NCBI GenBank assembly: GCA_017591395.1
Contig: WEDG01008687.1
Span: 1 to 64,000 of the forward strand
Reading direction: 5' to 3'
DNA length: 64,000 nucleotides
Source: Schistocephalus solidus
Lineage: Eukaryota > Platyhelminthes > Cestoda > Diphyllobothriidea > Diphyllobothriidae
Below, one piece after another: positions 25,834-37,266 of the stretch; positions within the stretch are counted from its first letter, which is position 1, and every line of letters starts with the position of its first letter. Under the pieces are notes generated by a model that was given only the letters and a program-made list of their open reading frames with translations, made no database searches and had not been told where the DNA came from. Made by a program: the position numbers and the translations under genes.

Positions 25834-25920
25834 GCCGTGATGAGTTGGTCGAGTGGTTAGCGAGCGTCGCCATCGCATTGGTGGTCGCGGGTTCAATCCC
25901 GGCTTGCGGCATGACTTTTT
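25834..25920 (+). ncRNA. tRNA-derived SINE head / Pol III-like unit
   Basis: The plus strand has a good A box (TGGTCGAGTGG, 25846-25856) and B box (GGTTCAATCCC, 25890-25900) about 34 bases apart, followed by T5 at 25916-25920. The T arm pairs 4 of 5. A seven-pair acceptor-like stem is possible between 25834-25840 and 25904-25910, but it does not fit the A-box register, so this is not a functional tRNA. It is a tRNA-derived SINE head. It abuts the 5' end of the minus-strand CR1-like element, whose ORF1 frame reads out of it. Confidence 0.5.
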
Positions 25921-26459
25921 GAATTCTTGTGTGGTGACTTAAGAAGTAACGGGTGGCTAGGTGAAGGTTTACACTACCAGCGGTTTTACACTAGCAGTAT
26001 ATAAATTATCTACTCCGTCTTTTTTGAAAATTAATGGAATCCCTCGAACGTTCTTAACCACGTCTGCTAGTGGAAGTTGTTAAAAGTATTTTTTATAACG
26101 AGTTACTCGATATAAATTTCACAATCAGTTGGACAGAATGTGGATAATAAACGACTCAGCCTGTTTTGTAGATACTCCTCAGAAAGCCTGACGAGCAGTT
26201 AGAGCCTGGATTGGACTGGTAGGTTGTGTAGGCCAAGATTTCCGACAGTGCTCGATTTGGAGAACTCTCCTGGTCAAACTGTGAGGGTATCGAAGGCAAC
26301 TGGACGGAAGATTCAATTAATTGATTCAATAATTTGAACTAATTCATGCCTATGGACTGTTTGTTTCAGTGCAAAGACTCGATTAAAATCGGTCTTCTTG
26401 CTGCTATAAATTTTAAACCGCGCGGCACCCGTTCAGTTCAAAAGCATAAATTTTTCGGG
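25921..26459. other. No gene; possible SINE body
   Basis: The first 60-100 bases may be the body of the SINE whose head lies at 25834-25920, since a near-repeat of TTTACACTA occurs twice at about 25968-25995. I see nothing in the rest. Confidence 0.3.
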
Positions 26460-27430
26460 AGATAATGTGAGGAAAAAACCAACTGTGCTATCGAAATTTA
26501 AATCTGCAGGTCCGACCCGATTACCAGAAAATGTCCTGAATGAGCTAATGTGCAAACGCTTCGCAGAGTTTACACATATTTTTGAGTCATTCTTTGATCA
26601 ATATAGTATCCCTTCTGATTGGATGGTGGCAGATATCTACCTTGTCCACAAGGCTGAGACCAGAAAAGTTCTTAAATCTATCGACCAGTGAGCATAAAAT
26701 GAACTTGTCGAAAGGTTATATAAAAGATTGTAAAACGAGGAAATATGAAGTTGCTCGAAGATCTACGCCGACGGTTCTAACGCCAGAAACTGCCAGTTCT
26801 CATTTAAAAAGTGGTAGGTTTATCATCTTTTCTAATAAATTTAGGTAGAGAAACTTTGCTGGCGAAGAAAAGAGAGAATGCAATGGTCATTTCCGGCTTA
26901 ATAGTCGTCGTCAGCCAGCCACAGCTAACACTCTAACCAGGAAGCCACAGACATGTTTTTTTACCAGTTTAGACCGGAAATACTGACTGCATTCATATAT
27001 GGACACTCATCGATCTATTCTTTAGCGATTGGTGAGCATTCCTCAAGGAATAAATAAATTATTTTCAAAGGCAAAAGACTGACAGGTCGTCTCAGTAGCT
27101 GACGACAAGGCCGCGATATTACCCTCAAAAATCGGTCTTGCGGTTAAGGTTGCTTACGAGGTTCAAAGACTAATAGACGGTCAATGGCGAAGCTGTAGAA
27201 CAAAATTAACAATTGTTATGCGCTCGATATTCTACCATTACGTCAATTGAAAGCAAGAACGCGCTTTCATAAATATCTTCGAATCACCCTCTCAAGGAAG
27301 GCGATACGCAAACCCATGGCTATCTGCGCAAAAAGGAATCTGAACACTATCATAATCACCTACAGAGTTGGCTTTAAACGCTTTGTAACAAAACTTTCTG
27401 TCTTAGACGATATGTGCATTAAAAGCGTTG
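26460..27430 (+). pseudogene. Jockey/CR1-type RT remnant
   Basis: The plus strand reads KSAGPTRLPENVLNEL and IPSDWMVADIYLVHKAETRK at 26500-26690, the finger region of a non-LTR RT. After a degraded gap containing a SINE tail (26870-26940, minus), the catalytic block appears as VSVADDKAAILPSKIG near 27098-27145, followed by a WRSCRTKLTIVMRS palm segment and a KYLRITLSRK motif at about 27260-27300. Stops are frequent. The Tyr of YADD is replaced by Val. Confidence 0.55.
26870..26940 (-). mobile_element. SINE tail fragment
   Basis: On the minus strand this carries the tail shared by other SINE copies (GGCTGACTGA-like start, then TAAGCCGGAAATGACCATT). It is inserted within the RT remnant. The same tail occurs near 28711, 28897, 38750, 51130, 52800 and 54200. 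Confidence 0.5.
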
Positions 27431-28680
27431 ATATTAGTTAAAATGCCATCAATCGAATAAAATGAACTCAGCTTTCTCCACACAGACTAGATACACATAG
27501 AATAAGGTTATTTACACAACATCTGTCGACCTACCATACCTATATTTTGGGGTAATGCAATTCAAATTTCTAATCCGTAAAATAGATTACGGATACCGAT
27601 TTGGGGTGCAGGGCGATCTAATGAAATGCTAACCGGAATTCCAAAAACACCTTTTCCATTATGATATATCACTTAAGCGTTGCATAATAAGATGAACATC
27701 CAGATTCGACAGGATGTCAGCTGTAAAAGCATTTCTGTTAAGTCACCTGAAAAAATGCACTAAGCAAAATATGAAGACTTGAGTAGTACATATTTTAAAT
27801 TGGTTTTAGATGCCATTAGTAATGCCGATATAATATTGAGATAGGGTTATCAAGCATTTCCTTTCTTTTACAGATTTTATAGCCAAATACGTTTTCTTCA
27901 AATTTTATCTTTAAAAAAGTGTTTTGTGCAATTTATAAAGTTTTGAAGTATGCACTTTTTAATGCCTTACGATAACCCTTCAAACAACATCGATGCCATT
28001 AATAAGAATTCTACTGTAATCTACATTGTAATGTGCACAATGTGTTCGTGATGGTGCAAATACATGCAGGCTATTCCATACTCCAAACGCTAATCGAAAT
28101 GCAGATTGGGATCAAAATACGTTGGTCACTAAAGGTCCTCATTTTATTTTATACACAAAGTTATTTTGAATGGCACATATTTGTAATACCTAGATTACTG
28201 ACGAATAAACACAAGAAAATTAATTTTAGAATAGTTTATATAAAACGCCTTTCAGTCGGTCATTGACTGTGGTTTAATAAACAAGCCAGTCCTGATTAAA
28301 CAACAATTCTGACATGTTTATGTAGATCTCGCTTACTCCTTCCAAGGTAAGTACTTATATTATAAAATAAATGATAACGATTATGGTCGCCAACCGTAGA
28401 CAAATATATAAAAAACGATATTACCATGCGTAAACTTTAACTTACGAAAGCAAACTGCGTCCTCCGGTGCATTTTCTATAAATTAAAACAAATGAGTGGT
28501 TTTTTCCTTGTATTTTAAAAAGCTGCAAAATTTGGGTATGGCTTCAACGAATAAAATACAGCTGATTAACCATTTCACAAATGTCAAACAAAATGATGCA
28601 ATGAGTGTTTGATTTGGAAATATGACTTAAATGAGCATATGGTATTTGTTCCCGTATAGCATACTATCCAGATACGGTAG
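27431..28680. other. No recognised gene
   Basis: The stretch is A/T-rich. A plus-strand frame of 77 codons at 28033-28266 has no domain. I see no RNA gene or repeat. Confidence 0.3.
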
Positions 28681-28700
28681 TCTCGACAGTTTATTGTCCA

Positions 28701-28925
28701 TGAATATTGCGGGAGACTGGAATGGCCACTAAGGACTTAATAACCGCCTTCAGCAGGTCATACGCAATCCTAAGAGCTTCACATCCCGAGGGTTGATTCC
28801 GCGACTCATTGGTCAAAAGTCGAATGTCCTAAACATCGCGCCACGTAATCCTTCTTTTTGCCCGTTTAAATCTGGAATTTTGAATATGCCAGAAATGGCC
28901 ATTCCAGTCTCCCTTGTCTATGCTA
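28701..28925. repeat. Inverted pair of SINE tails
   Basis: GGGAGACTGGAATGGCC at 28711-28727 and its exact reverse complement at 28897-28913 form a 17-bp perfect inverted repeat, extended by a shared TGAATATTGC on the outer sides. Both arms match the SINE tail family, so two copies lie tail-out around about 170 bp. A B-box-like GGGTTGATTCC lies between them. Confidence 0.6.
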
Positions 28926-30052
28926 GCAATATTCATTTGATTGCTCTACTACTAACGGCTGCGTGGCTTCTGACGGGGCTCGAGAGTGAGAGTTGAACGA
29001 GTTAGTTCTGTAAAGGTTCGGTGAGCGTTTATTAACGCATGCAGATTTCTGTCCGTTAAAAGAGCTTCTTTAAGGATGCCTTCAAAAACTGCACACTGTT
29101 AAAGTGTGTTTTTTTAAGTAGTATAATTTGCTTCCAATTGTTTCTCGATATCTGTAAGTATTCGAGTATATGTTCAGTTACCTCATAAAATCTCCTTTTT
29201 ATACTTATTTGTTAGTACATAACTTGTTCTTTAAATTATAAACTCAACGAAAGGTTGTCGTCCAGTTTTTAGAATGTTTTTATTAATAGATTCTTTAAAA
29301 TCATGAAATAGCTCCAAGTGCGTGGACCTAATTTATCGCTTTAACTCGGCGCAGATTATGCCATACTTAGTTACATTCCTGATTTCAGTTTCCTACGTGG
29401 TCGTTTTTGTAAGCGTTTGCATCTTAAGATGAAATAATAGCTTTTCTTAGTATGCAGTTCTCATAAGCGAATGGACGGAAGATTTTGACAGTTGCGAAAG
29501 ACATATACTCAAAGTGGGAAGATCGAAGTCGAAGAGCTTCGAACCTTGTACATTTTTTTTCATAACGTACTTTCAAACAAGTCAAATGTTTCCCAATGGA
29601 GCCTTAACTATAGACGCAATAAATGCTATTTGGTAAACTGTGAGCGAATTACCAATGTAGTTTCAAACTAAGCTACAAAGCAATATGAACAAATTACACG
29701 TAAATTATAAATCGTTCTGCAAACTGACACATAGAATGTAACTAATGGTCAATTATAATAAGCACACAATAATTTAAGTCAACAATATAGTTCATACATC
29801 GAGAAGGAATATCAAAAATCACGGATGAGATCGAAGTGGCCAAGTGCTATAACAACAATTTCAATAATGGCGACAATGAGTTAAAATGTTAAAGAACTTT
29901 TCATGGTAAAGATAGCACGCGGAGGTCCTACTGGATGTCACAATACCGTCATCGGGTGCATTTCAAATAACTAAGTGCAAGTTTAGTTTACTTAAATCAC
30001 ACAAAAATTGAAAATGTTACAAACAACAAATCATAAACAGGCGAAATCCTAC
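28926..30052. other. No recognised gene
   Basis: A/T-rich sequence with only short chance frames. I see no repeat or RNA gene. Confidence 0.3.
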
Positions 30053-30219
30053 CTGTTTGCGCCCAAACGGAAAGAACATTGGAATTGACCCCCCATTCGT
30101 ACACGCTGTGACTCGCATTGCCTGTTTTGAAAATTCCATTGAACCAAAATTCTGTATCGTTATTCTGCGACGTCAATTCTTCAATTTGAGGTAATATTTT
30201 AAAGTGCTCAAAATATGGT
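30053..30219 (-). CDS. Candidate exon, C-type-lectin-like half domain
   Basis: A minus-strand frame is bounded by good splice signals: an acceptor ending CTGCAG just above 30219 and a donor CAG/GTAGGA just below 30053. The exon encodes about 55 residues reading PYFEHFKILPQIEELT, then DTEFWFNGIF, then SVYEWGVNSNVLSVWAQTG. The order Leu-rich helix, [EW]FWxxG, YEW, VxxxW, G resembles the middle of a C-type lectin-like domain, which binds carbohydrate or protein outside the cell. Entry phase is 2 and exit phase 1. I could not find the companion exons with the N-terminal Cys-Trp pair or the C-terminal cysteines, so this could be an orphan or a chance open frame. Confidence 0.35.
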
Positions 30220-31093
30220 CTGCAGTATAAAATTATCCTCACAAAAATAAGGAGCAGAAAATTTTAGGTACTTTAATTTGTTTTATACCTCGCATATTCC
30301 TTTTATTTTAACGATTAAATCATGCATAACAACATTACAATTTAAGGTAAATTGCAGCACAAATTTAAACACAAAAGGGAAATTTTAAAGCTGGGATATG
30401 CTTAATATAAATTACATTCACTAATGTTAAAAACACCCTCGTATTCGTTCAAGATTCGTCTTCGATTTTGCCCTGTATGTCTTGTTAGGAGAGACCACAC
30501 GGACGACCACATAATAGAGAATGTCTAATGGTCCGCATATGCATGTAAATGTTACCTGCCTCATTTTTACTTTTAAGTTAGTCAGATGTTAAAAGGATCA
30601 TTGGGCCTTGTCAGTGAATCGAAAAAAATAAACCTGGTAGTTAACTACAAAGAATATGCAGCTGTGAACGCTACCTTACATGTTCAGTTATTTAATTAAC
30701 GAGCATGTCTAAATCTTCTCAAAGTAGACACACATGTTACACTGACTTACCACTCCAAAGGTTAGGTTACTCTTCCTGTTTCTTCATGAACCTGAACAGT
30801 GGCAATGACGCTTCCGTAATAGGTTTGCCTGAAACAATAGCATGTGTTGCACTGCCGTCAAGTGGTCATGTTTGTTTAAAATGACTCCTTCCTTGTCAGA
30901 TAAAAAGCACTTTCCATTCCATATGTCTAAAATTTTTTGATCGTTGATACGGATAGTTTAACATTCAAGAGCGAAATAAGTGGATTCTGCTGGCTACGAT
31001 ACAGTTATTTACTCTCCTTGAATAGTTTATATTTGCAATCGAGTAACGCAAAAAAAGTCGGAGAGTGTCGAAAGAGGACATAGCCTTCATACG

Positions 31094-31146
<53 letters not shown>

Positions 31147-32286
31147 CCAAGTTTTCTCATACTATGTTTTGAGGCAAAATGAACAGAAAATCGCCTACCC
31201 TTAGTTGTGATGGATATCAAGTGCACGAGGTTTTTAAATCTTAAATTCCAGCGAAACTCAAACTAGACGCCTAAGACCTTTTCATCGGGTCTGTTGAGGC
31301 AGGGCAAATCATAAAACTCCCAGCTCCATATTCTTCAGAGCACGTGGTCAAAGAAATTTTTCGGAAAAGCATATTGTTCTATTCAAAATTGCTGATGACT
31401 CTGTTCAAATGCGCGGACAAAAGCAGGCTATCATGTTCACATGAGACAGCTTTCCATCGGCCAAGTGATCTCAACTTGAACACCCTACATGAAGTCTTCT
31501 GCATCACAAACTGAGGTGATTCATACGAGCAAACAGATGCTCTGTGCGTAGATTCCCCTTCATATATTGATAGTTAACATTCTCATAAGGTCTCCTGAGC
31601 ATGCGCTTTTACACATCATCGGTAAACCCACAGGCCGTGCTGGCATTTGTTCATTTATACTTTTGTCCTACTGAACCATGGAAAGGTTGACTGCTTTTGA
31701 ACTACCTTTAGCTCAATTAATACACGTTCACAGCTTGGATCGCAGTTGAAGTCAAAAGCAGAAGACCATGCCATCCCTGTTAATCTTACATACAAGAATT
31801 GAGAAATAATCACAGTAAAAATTACTCTTGACGGAGATTTGCCATTTAATCACTCAAACCGAATTAAAATTAAAATGCAAAAGCAATATCCCACCAGTTC
31901 GATAGATCACTTTCCGAGAAAAGCGAGAGATAAAAAACAACGTAATTTATTAGCAGTTAAAAATATTGGACAACTTAATAAGATTATTTTTGAGAGATTG
32001 GAACGTTTCAAAATTGTATGAGAGTTCCAGCATAGAACGGTTATTAACAGTTCCATGTCATATGATACCAAATCAATTAAAACATTGTCAATGGTCACCT
32101 TTTAGCTTATTTTAAGTACATGCTGTAAGCTTACCGCTATTCTGAGTAAGTGCAAAACTAGAAATCTCGATGGTAGTACATATTTAGCAATCTTTTTTAA
32201 CGGCTTCAATGGTCTTGTGCGTAACTATACCACATGTTTGCAAGTGTTGGATAAAACTCTCAAAAGTATTGGAACTGTTTGCTTAC
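30220..32286. other. No recognised gene
   Basis: Apart from the AT microsatellite at 31097-31142, I see nothing firm. A plus-strand frame without an initiator runs for about 75 codons near 31290-31515 and could be chance. If the flanking minus-strand exons are real, this is intron. Confidence 0.3.
31097..31142. repeat. (AT)n microsatellite
   Basis: Twenty-three uninterrupted AT units. Confidence 0.95.
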
Positions 32287-32465
32287 AGGTAGCTTCTCAG
32301 TTTCGTAAACCAATAGGGGCGAAGGTCCTTGAGTCTCAGTGACCACCGATGAGCCCCACGTTGATGTACTCCCTCCGCCTACAACGTTTGACGAGTTACA
32401 GGGAAAACAGTTAGTGGAAGAAATTGAATACATGTCCACTACTAAACCAATTGAAGGAACTGAGC
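32287..32465 (-). CDS. Candidate exon, Ser/Thr-rich linker
   Basis: On the minus strand a frame runs between an acceptor-like CCTGCTCAG above 32465 and a strong donor CCT/GTAAGC below 32287. It encodes about 60 residues rich in Ser, Thr, Gly and Val with two Cys (TNCFPCNSSNVVGGG). Its exit phase is 0, which does not match the phase-2 entry of the lectin-like exon at 30053-30219. They cannot be spliced directly; a further exon would be needed. No homology is recognised. Confidence 0.2.
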
Positions 32466-32553
32466 AGGTATGATCAAATATTAAGTGCTGACTTCTATTA
32501 AAGATTACCTTTTGTGGTGTCGTTTGGAGCCGCTTAACTACGATTGAAATCAC

Positions 32554-33949
32554 TGTATATAAAGAGGAAAAGTAAGGTAACTCTTCTTTCAGTATAAATT
32601 CGACAGTACATTTTTTACATTTATGTTAATAAATTTCAGTGTATTATTGGTTTAGCATTCAATTTATTAATCAAATACGCGCTTACATCTTGCGTGAAGG
32701 CAAAAAGAAGGAGCGTGACCCACGGCATGTTTTCCCTGTCTTCCGTGGTCTAATCAACTTAAATAGACCCACTTGCCTGTGATGTATCAGGTTAAGTACT
32801 AACCAATCAAATTTCTGCAGTACTCCTGATATTTTGCATTTCGTACTTGGAAATATGTCTGAAATTATCTTTTCCTACTGCGTATATCAGCAGCAGTTGA
32901 AACAGTCAATTTTTTCGTTGGTTAGTGGCCTTTACTTGCCTAAAACTGGCAAATGATTTGCTTTCATTCTACGTGACACATTTTACTTCTTGCAGGTGTT
33001 CGCAAGCAAATGGTGCTGATGGTCTTCGCATAGTACTAGTGATGACGCAATTCCAGAAATCGCAGAAAAGTAGAATTTTGTCTTTATATTCACACACACG
33101 CTTGATTGTTTCTACTCCGCGAAGTACGTAAACTCAAAATCTCGTGAGAATTGCAATAATGAAAATATTTATGAAGCTTATGACGTTACATTTCCGTGCT
33201 CACCCTGAAATTCCATTTAGTAAACCGGATCAAACTGGTCGATCACCTCATGTAACCTTGATGCTGGTAGACTTCAGGGCGGAATACCCACTTTTTGTGC
33301 GCACCCTGTTTTTGTGCAGTCTCCGTATTGCATTGGCGATTTTCTCATGGAAAGTTAGATTGCAGAACGCGGGGCCATAAAGAATCTGCTTTGAAGCCGA
33401 GCGAAGGTGTGATGTGATGTTCATAAAAATTGAGAACTTGCTCTAAGAACACGCGCCAAATATAGGCGTTGGGAGATTTTAGATTTAAAGTGTCGCCGAA
33501 GTCTGATGCCTCTACCCTGAAGTCATAAATTATTTCCAGTGTTCGGCATGGTATTCTCTAGTCTTAATTAAAATCATGTCGTAAGCAACAGAAAATTCCA
33601 CTATTGTGGAACCCAGCAGTGTGAATCTGCCATTTATCAACGCAGAAAAAATTACTAAAGTAATTGTTCTTGCGAGATGAGAACTACTAGCCTCCGAGGA
33701 AAATATTCATCGGATAGCAACTCCGCAAAATTTGGTCGCGGAGCCTTCGGGCCTTGCATACGTTTTCCTCTGCCTTGCTGCAATTAGGCTGAATTCATCT
33801 AAAGAGCTCGGATTCCACGGAATGTCACTGCAATAATGGTCCCGTTCAGATGTCTGTACAGCCTCATTTTTATTCCACCACTTGGCTATTCCACACGAAC
33901 ACATACTGGACTAATTGCGAGGTCAAATTCCGACTGTGACTAACACTAA
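32554..33949. other. No recognised gene
   Basis: Short frames at 32925-33131, 33144-33380 (plus) and 33707-33904 (minus) have no recognisable domain. The last lies just downstream of a CR1 ORF1 remnant and may be degraded element sequence. Confidence 0.3.
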
Positions 33950-34740
33950 CCATGGATTCAATAGATAATGCGTAATGTAGCTTTTGGCTTGTAGCTTTCC
34001 GTCGGTTTGTAATCCGGCTGAAAAAACAGCCCGATGTGACTTACAGAGAGCCGCTCTCCGTTATATAGGGTTTGAAGCCTGAACATCATTTTAAAGAATG
34101 ATTTCAAGAGGCCTTGGTGATTATAGTTTATTTGAAGCACCCGGTTTCCCTAAATGAAAAGCTTTATGCATTGTTATGCATTTTTGATCCTAAAAGATGA
34201 GAGTTGAGTATATGCGGAAAAGACAAAGGTCATGTTCGACCCTTTTCTTTTTAAGCAGTGAACATGACTCGGGAGTCCCTTTAATAACGAGATAGTTTTG
34301 TCGGTCAAAATGTCCGTTCGATGACTTGGTGCTCTGATTCGTTGATGGAGCTTCGGTATCAGGAAGAATTCTACTCTGGTGGACGATGCTTTTGGCGTCA
34401 GTACTAACAACGATTCCTAATATTAATGACGATCCCCTTTTGGGGACTTTGCCAATTTGTCTTGAAGTGGCTCCTGTATCACCAGCTATGGTTGAAGTTG
34501 GAAATCATTTTTTTGTGTAAGCATCTTGGCCTTCTTCGACTTCGACTGCTTTCTCTTCGACCCTTCAAATTCGACGAGCACTTCAACGTCACCATTTGTT
34601 GCACCCTCCACCAATGATGCAGCATTTGTTGGTATATCCAGAGCATTACTAATTCTGTCTGAGCTGGACGAAAATGGAAAGGTGAATGAGCTGGTTTTAT
34701 CTCCCTTTCGAAGGAAAGAAATGTTTACTGATTTACTCAT
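33950..34740 (-). pseudogene. CR1-like ORF1 remnant
   Basis: The minus-strand frame at 33958-34140 ends with a GLFFQPDYKPTESYK block equivalent to the LFRPDYEPAER block of the ORF1 at 1986-2390. Upstream, 34486-34740 encodes a Ser/Lys-rich stretch of the kind found at the start of these ORF1s. Frames are broken between the blocks. No endonuclease or RT follows. Confidence 0.45.
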
Positions 34741-35618
34741 CTCAGTAGATGCGATATGTTTTAGCTCTGCATTAGATATGCTTATGGAAGCTTTATTTGC
34801 ATAGGTAATTTTGGAATTTTTGTTGTTATTGATGCTCTGTTACCAAGTGAACACTGAACAGAATTTTGCATATTTGTCCTTTCCTGTTTCAAGTTAGCTA
34901 TCTCGTTCTCCGTACCTAAAAACTTCTGAAGGAGACTTAACGCCCCACATACTTTTCGTCCTCGTAGACGACATTCATAAAGGCTGTCAAGCTCTTTACC
35001 TGATTAGTAGGAGGAGAACCAGTAATATTTTATTTATCTTTGTCGAACTTTGCTGTTTGTATGTTATTTTTTGTCAGGTCTCCGTGCGAATGCGGACGGT
35101 TCGTTAGAGTCGTCAGTTTTCTGTCTTAACGTTGGTCTTCATTTTTCCGTCACATGTTCGAATCCTGGCTGGAGTGTCGGAATTTTTTCCACGCAGACGA
35201 ATCCTGAGCATCTATGATTTGCAGACCTATTTCAATTCTATACAGATGCATTTAAATTTTGGGTGTTACTCAATAAACGGATGGAACGGCAGCACTCAAC
35301 AGTCAGACCTATAAGAAGCCCATGACGACTAAGCCATCGTTGTGACTTCTCTCTTCATAGTTGAGAGCAGATTCAAGGAGCACACCGCTGGCGTTAAAGT
35401 TTGAGGTAGGCGAAATTTGAAACTTATACTTCTCGTAGGGATAACGTCCGGGAACTGGGAGAATCCGCAGTAAAGGCATATTTTGAAAGGTATAGAATAG
35501 TCCCGCACAAGAAGATAAGTCCGAAATCCGGAGATATGCAACTGACTCGTGGATTATTTAAAAGCAAGGTTTCTTCTACACTGTGGCACAGATTAAACCT
35601 TCGGTAACTCAAAGGATT
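34741..35618. other. No recognised gene
   Basis: I see no domain. The minus-strand frame at 35424-35708 runs through the AT microsatellite and is an artefact of it. Confidence 0.3.

Positions 35619-35680
<62 letters not shown>
35619..35680. repeat. (TA)n microsatellite
   Basis: About 31 TA units with one G interruption near 35638. Confidence 0.95.
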
Positions 35681-35681
<1 letters not shown>

Positions 35682-35728
35682 CGGTGTTGTGGTGAAAGGA
35701 AGAGACAAGACGGACTCTGGGAAGAATA

Positions 35729-35775
35729 TTTATTCATCTGACGTTTCAACTAATCCTCGAGCGCATCATCGGAGA
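35729..35775 (-). ncRNA. Hammerhead-like motif, copy c (decayed)
   Basis: The minus strand reads CCGATGA, a degraded stem II region, then GAAACGTC and AGATGAATAAA. The flanks ATCT and AGAT can pair as stem I. The core differs from the hammerhead consensus CUGANGA at the second base and stem II is weak. It belongs with the better copies at 40600-40644 and 51521-51568. No PLE coding sequence is visible beside it. Confidence 0.35.
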
Positions 35776-35981
35776 TAGATAATAGGGAGAATACATTGTT
35801 GAATAAGTCTTTGGTACTCACTTATGATAGGTCTATCCGTATAATTTCTCATTGACCCTTCTCTCGTGCGCAAGTGGTGCCTGACGGCCTCATACGACGT
35901 GTCATTCACTTAAGATCTCTCACGGCCGATTGATTCTTCTGACCTGGATTGATTAAAAATTAATATTCGGTTAGCGCCGGA

Positions 35982-36950
35982 AAGGCACTGTCAAAACAAA
36001 ACATTAGTAATGAAATAAAATTACGACAATGTGTGCAGATAAAATTTACAAATATTTAATAATTTAGGCAGAACTTGTCCAGTTAGGGTAATCTTTAGCG
36101 ATTTTTCAAATGAATTGTGAACTACAAAATAGGCAGTGAAAAACTCCTACCATGAAAATGGAGGCAGAGTTCAATAGGCCTCCATTTTCGAATAGAGCGT
36201 ATGAGAAAAAAAATGCTTGGGAAAATAAGGTAAGGGGTAGCGTAGGCTAATACTGCAATAGCCTTTCAGAATGAGATAAGGAAACGTCGATATGGTTCGT
36301 TCTTTATCCCTAAGGCGCATGAAACAAAATCTCGCGAAAAGACGTCAGTGAAGTTGAGGCCTCAGCATCTTAGGATCCAGAATTGAATTCTGATGATGAT
36401 AAGTATCCAACGAAACGGGTACACTTAAGACTGTGTACGTCCAAATGACTTCATTTTTTGAATGACTGGTGGTATAAGGAGAAATCATGGTTTCTGGGGG
36501 ATTTGAGGTAGAGAAAAAGAGTTTCAACAAGGTCAATTAAATTCCCAATGATCCTTTATCCGAGTCCTGGGGAAAGCTTCTCGGAGAAGATGAGGAAAAT
36601 AATAGGTTAATAGAATCAGTGTTAAGATAAAAGTGCAGTCTTCGCTTAAATGCAGATAGATTATCAAACGACCTAATTTCAATAGACAAATTATTCCAAA
36701 GAAAGCTTTACCTAGAAGCAAAGAATACAGAGCGTTTACGTGTGGAGGATGCAGGAGGAGGTATAATAAGTGCTGAATTTCTTAGGTTATAAGGAGGAGC
36801 TTTGAGCTATTGTTTAGGTGAAAAGGGAGAAAAAAGCCTGCTTCCAGTCTTCTGACCCAAAGAAATTTTAGCTTCATCGGCTGGCAATTAGTTGAGTAGG
36901 ATGTATTTGAATTACATAGTTCGCGTAGATCAACCAGCCAAAATTGCAGA
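35982..36950 (-). mobile_element. Non-LTR element C-terminus and 3' end
   Basis: The minus strand encodes FFASR, then SFLWNNLSIEI and SAFKRRLHFYLNTDS at 36560-36740, equivalent to the FFASKYAFIWNNLP end of arm B. The 3' region at 35982-36300 closely matches 12136-12450, so the two belong to one subfamily. Stops interrupt the frame and upstream RT motifs are absent. Confidence 0.6.
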
Positions 36951-37029
36951 GAGCTGAACTTTCCATTTTCATGTAGAGTATTTTTTCAGATTTGCCTACT
37001 CGGATTCTGTATTTTGTCAACCCCTGACC

Positions 37030-37115
37030 CAACCCATCGGACCTCGTAGAGTAATGGATAGAGAGCTGTCTTACTCAACACAATTTCTGGATTCAAGCCG
37101 ATCTTGTCAAATTGT
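37030..37115 (+). mobile_element. Possible tRNA-derived SINE head
   Basis: A weak A-box-like GAGTAATGG segment near 37048 and a B-box-like GGATTCAAGCC near 37088 lie about 40 bases apart. No clear SINE body follows. This could be chance. Confidence 0.25.
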
Positions 37116-37266
37116 GTCAATCATTAATTATTGTTATTATTATGTGGAATTGGAGGCTAATTTTATCTTCTCTTTCTGTTCGTGAATATTTTGTTTGAAC
37201 TCGTTCAACAGAAGCTCTAAATAATCAAAAGCCTAAAATCGGACATCCGGTGTACTCTAGGTTCTA

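Noticed and set aside
25834..25911. Functional tRNA gene
   Set aside because: The acceptor-like stem is out of register with the A box, no clean anticodon arm forms, and the T stem has a mismatch. A SINE head fits better.
31290..31515. 75-codon open stretch without an initiator
   Set aside because: Length is within chance for six frames of A/T-rich DNA and no motif or splice context supports it.
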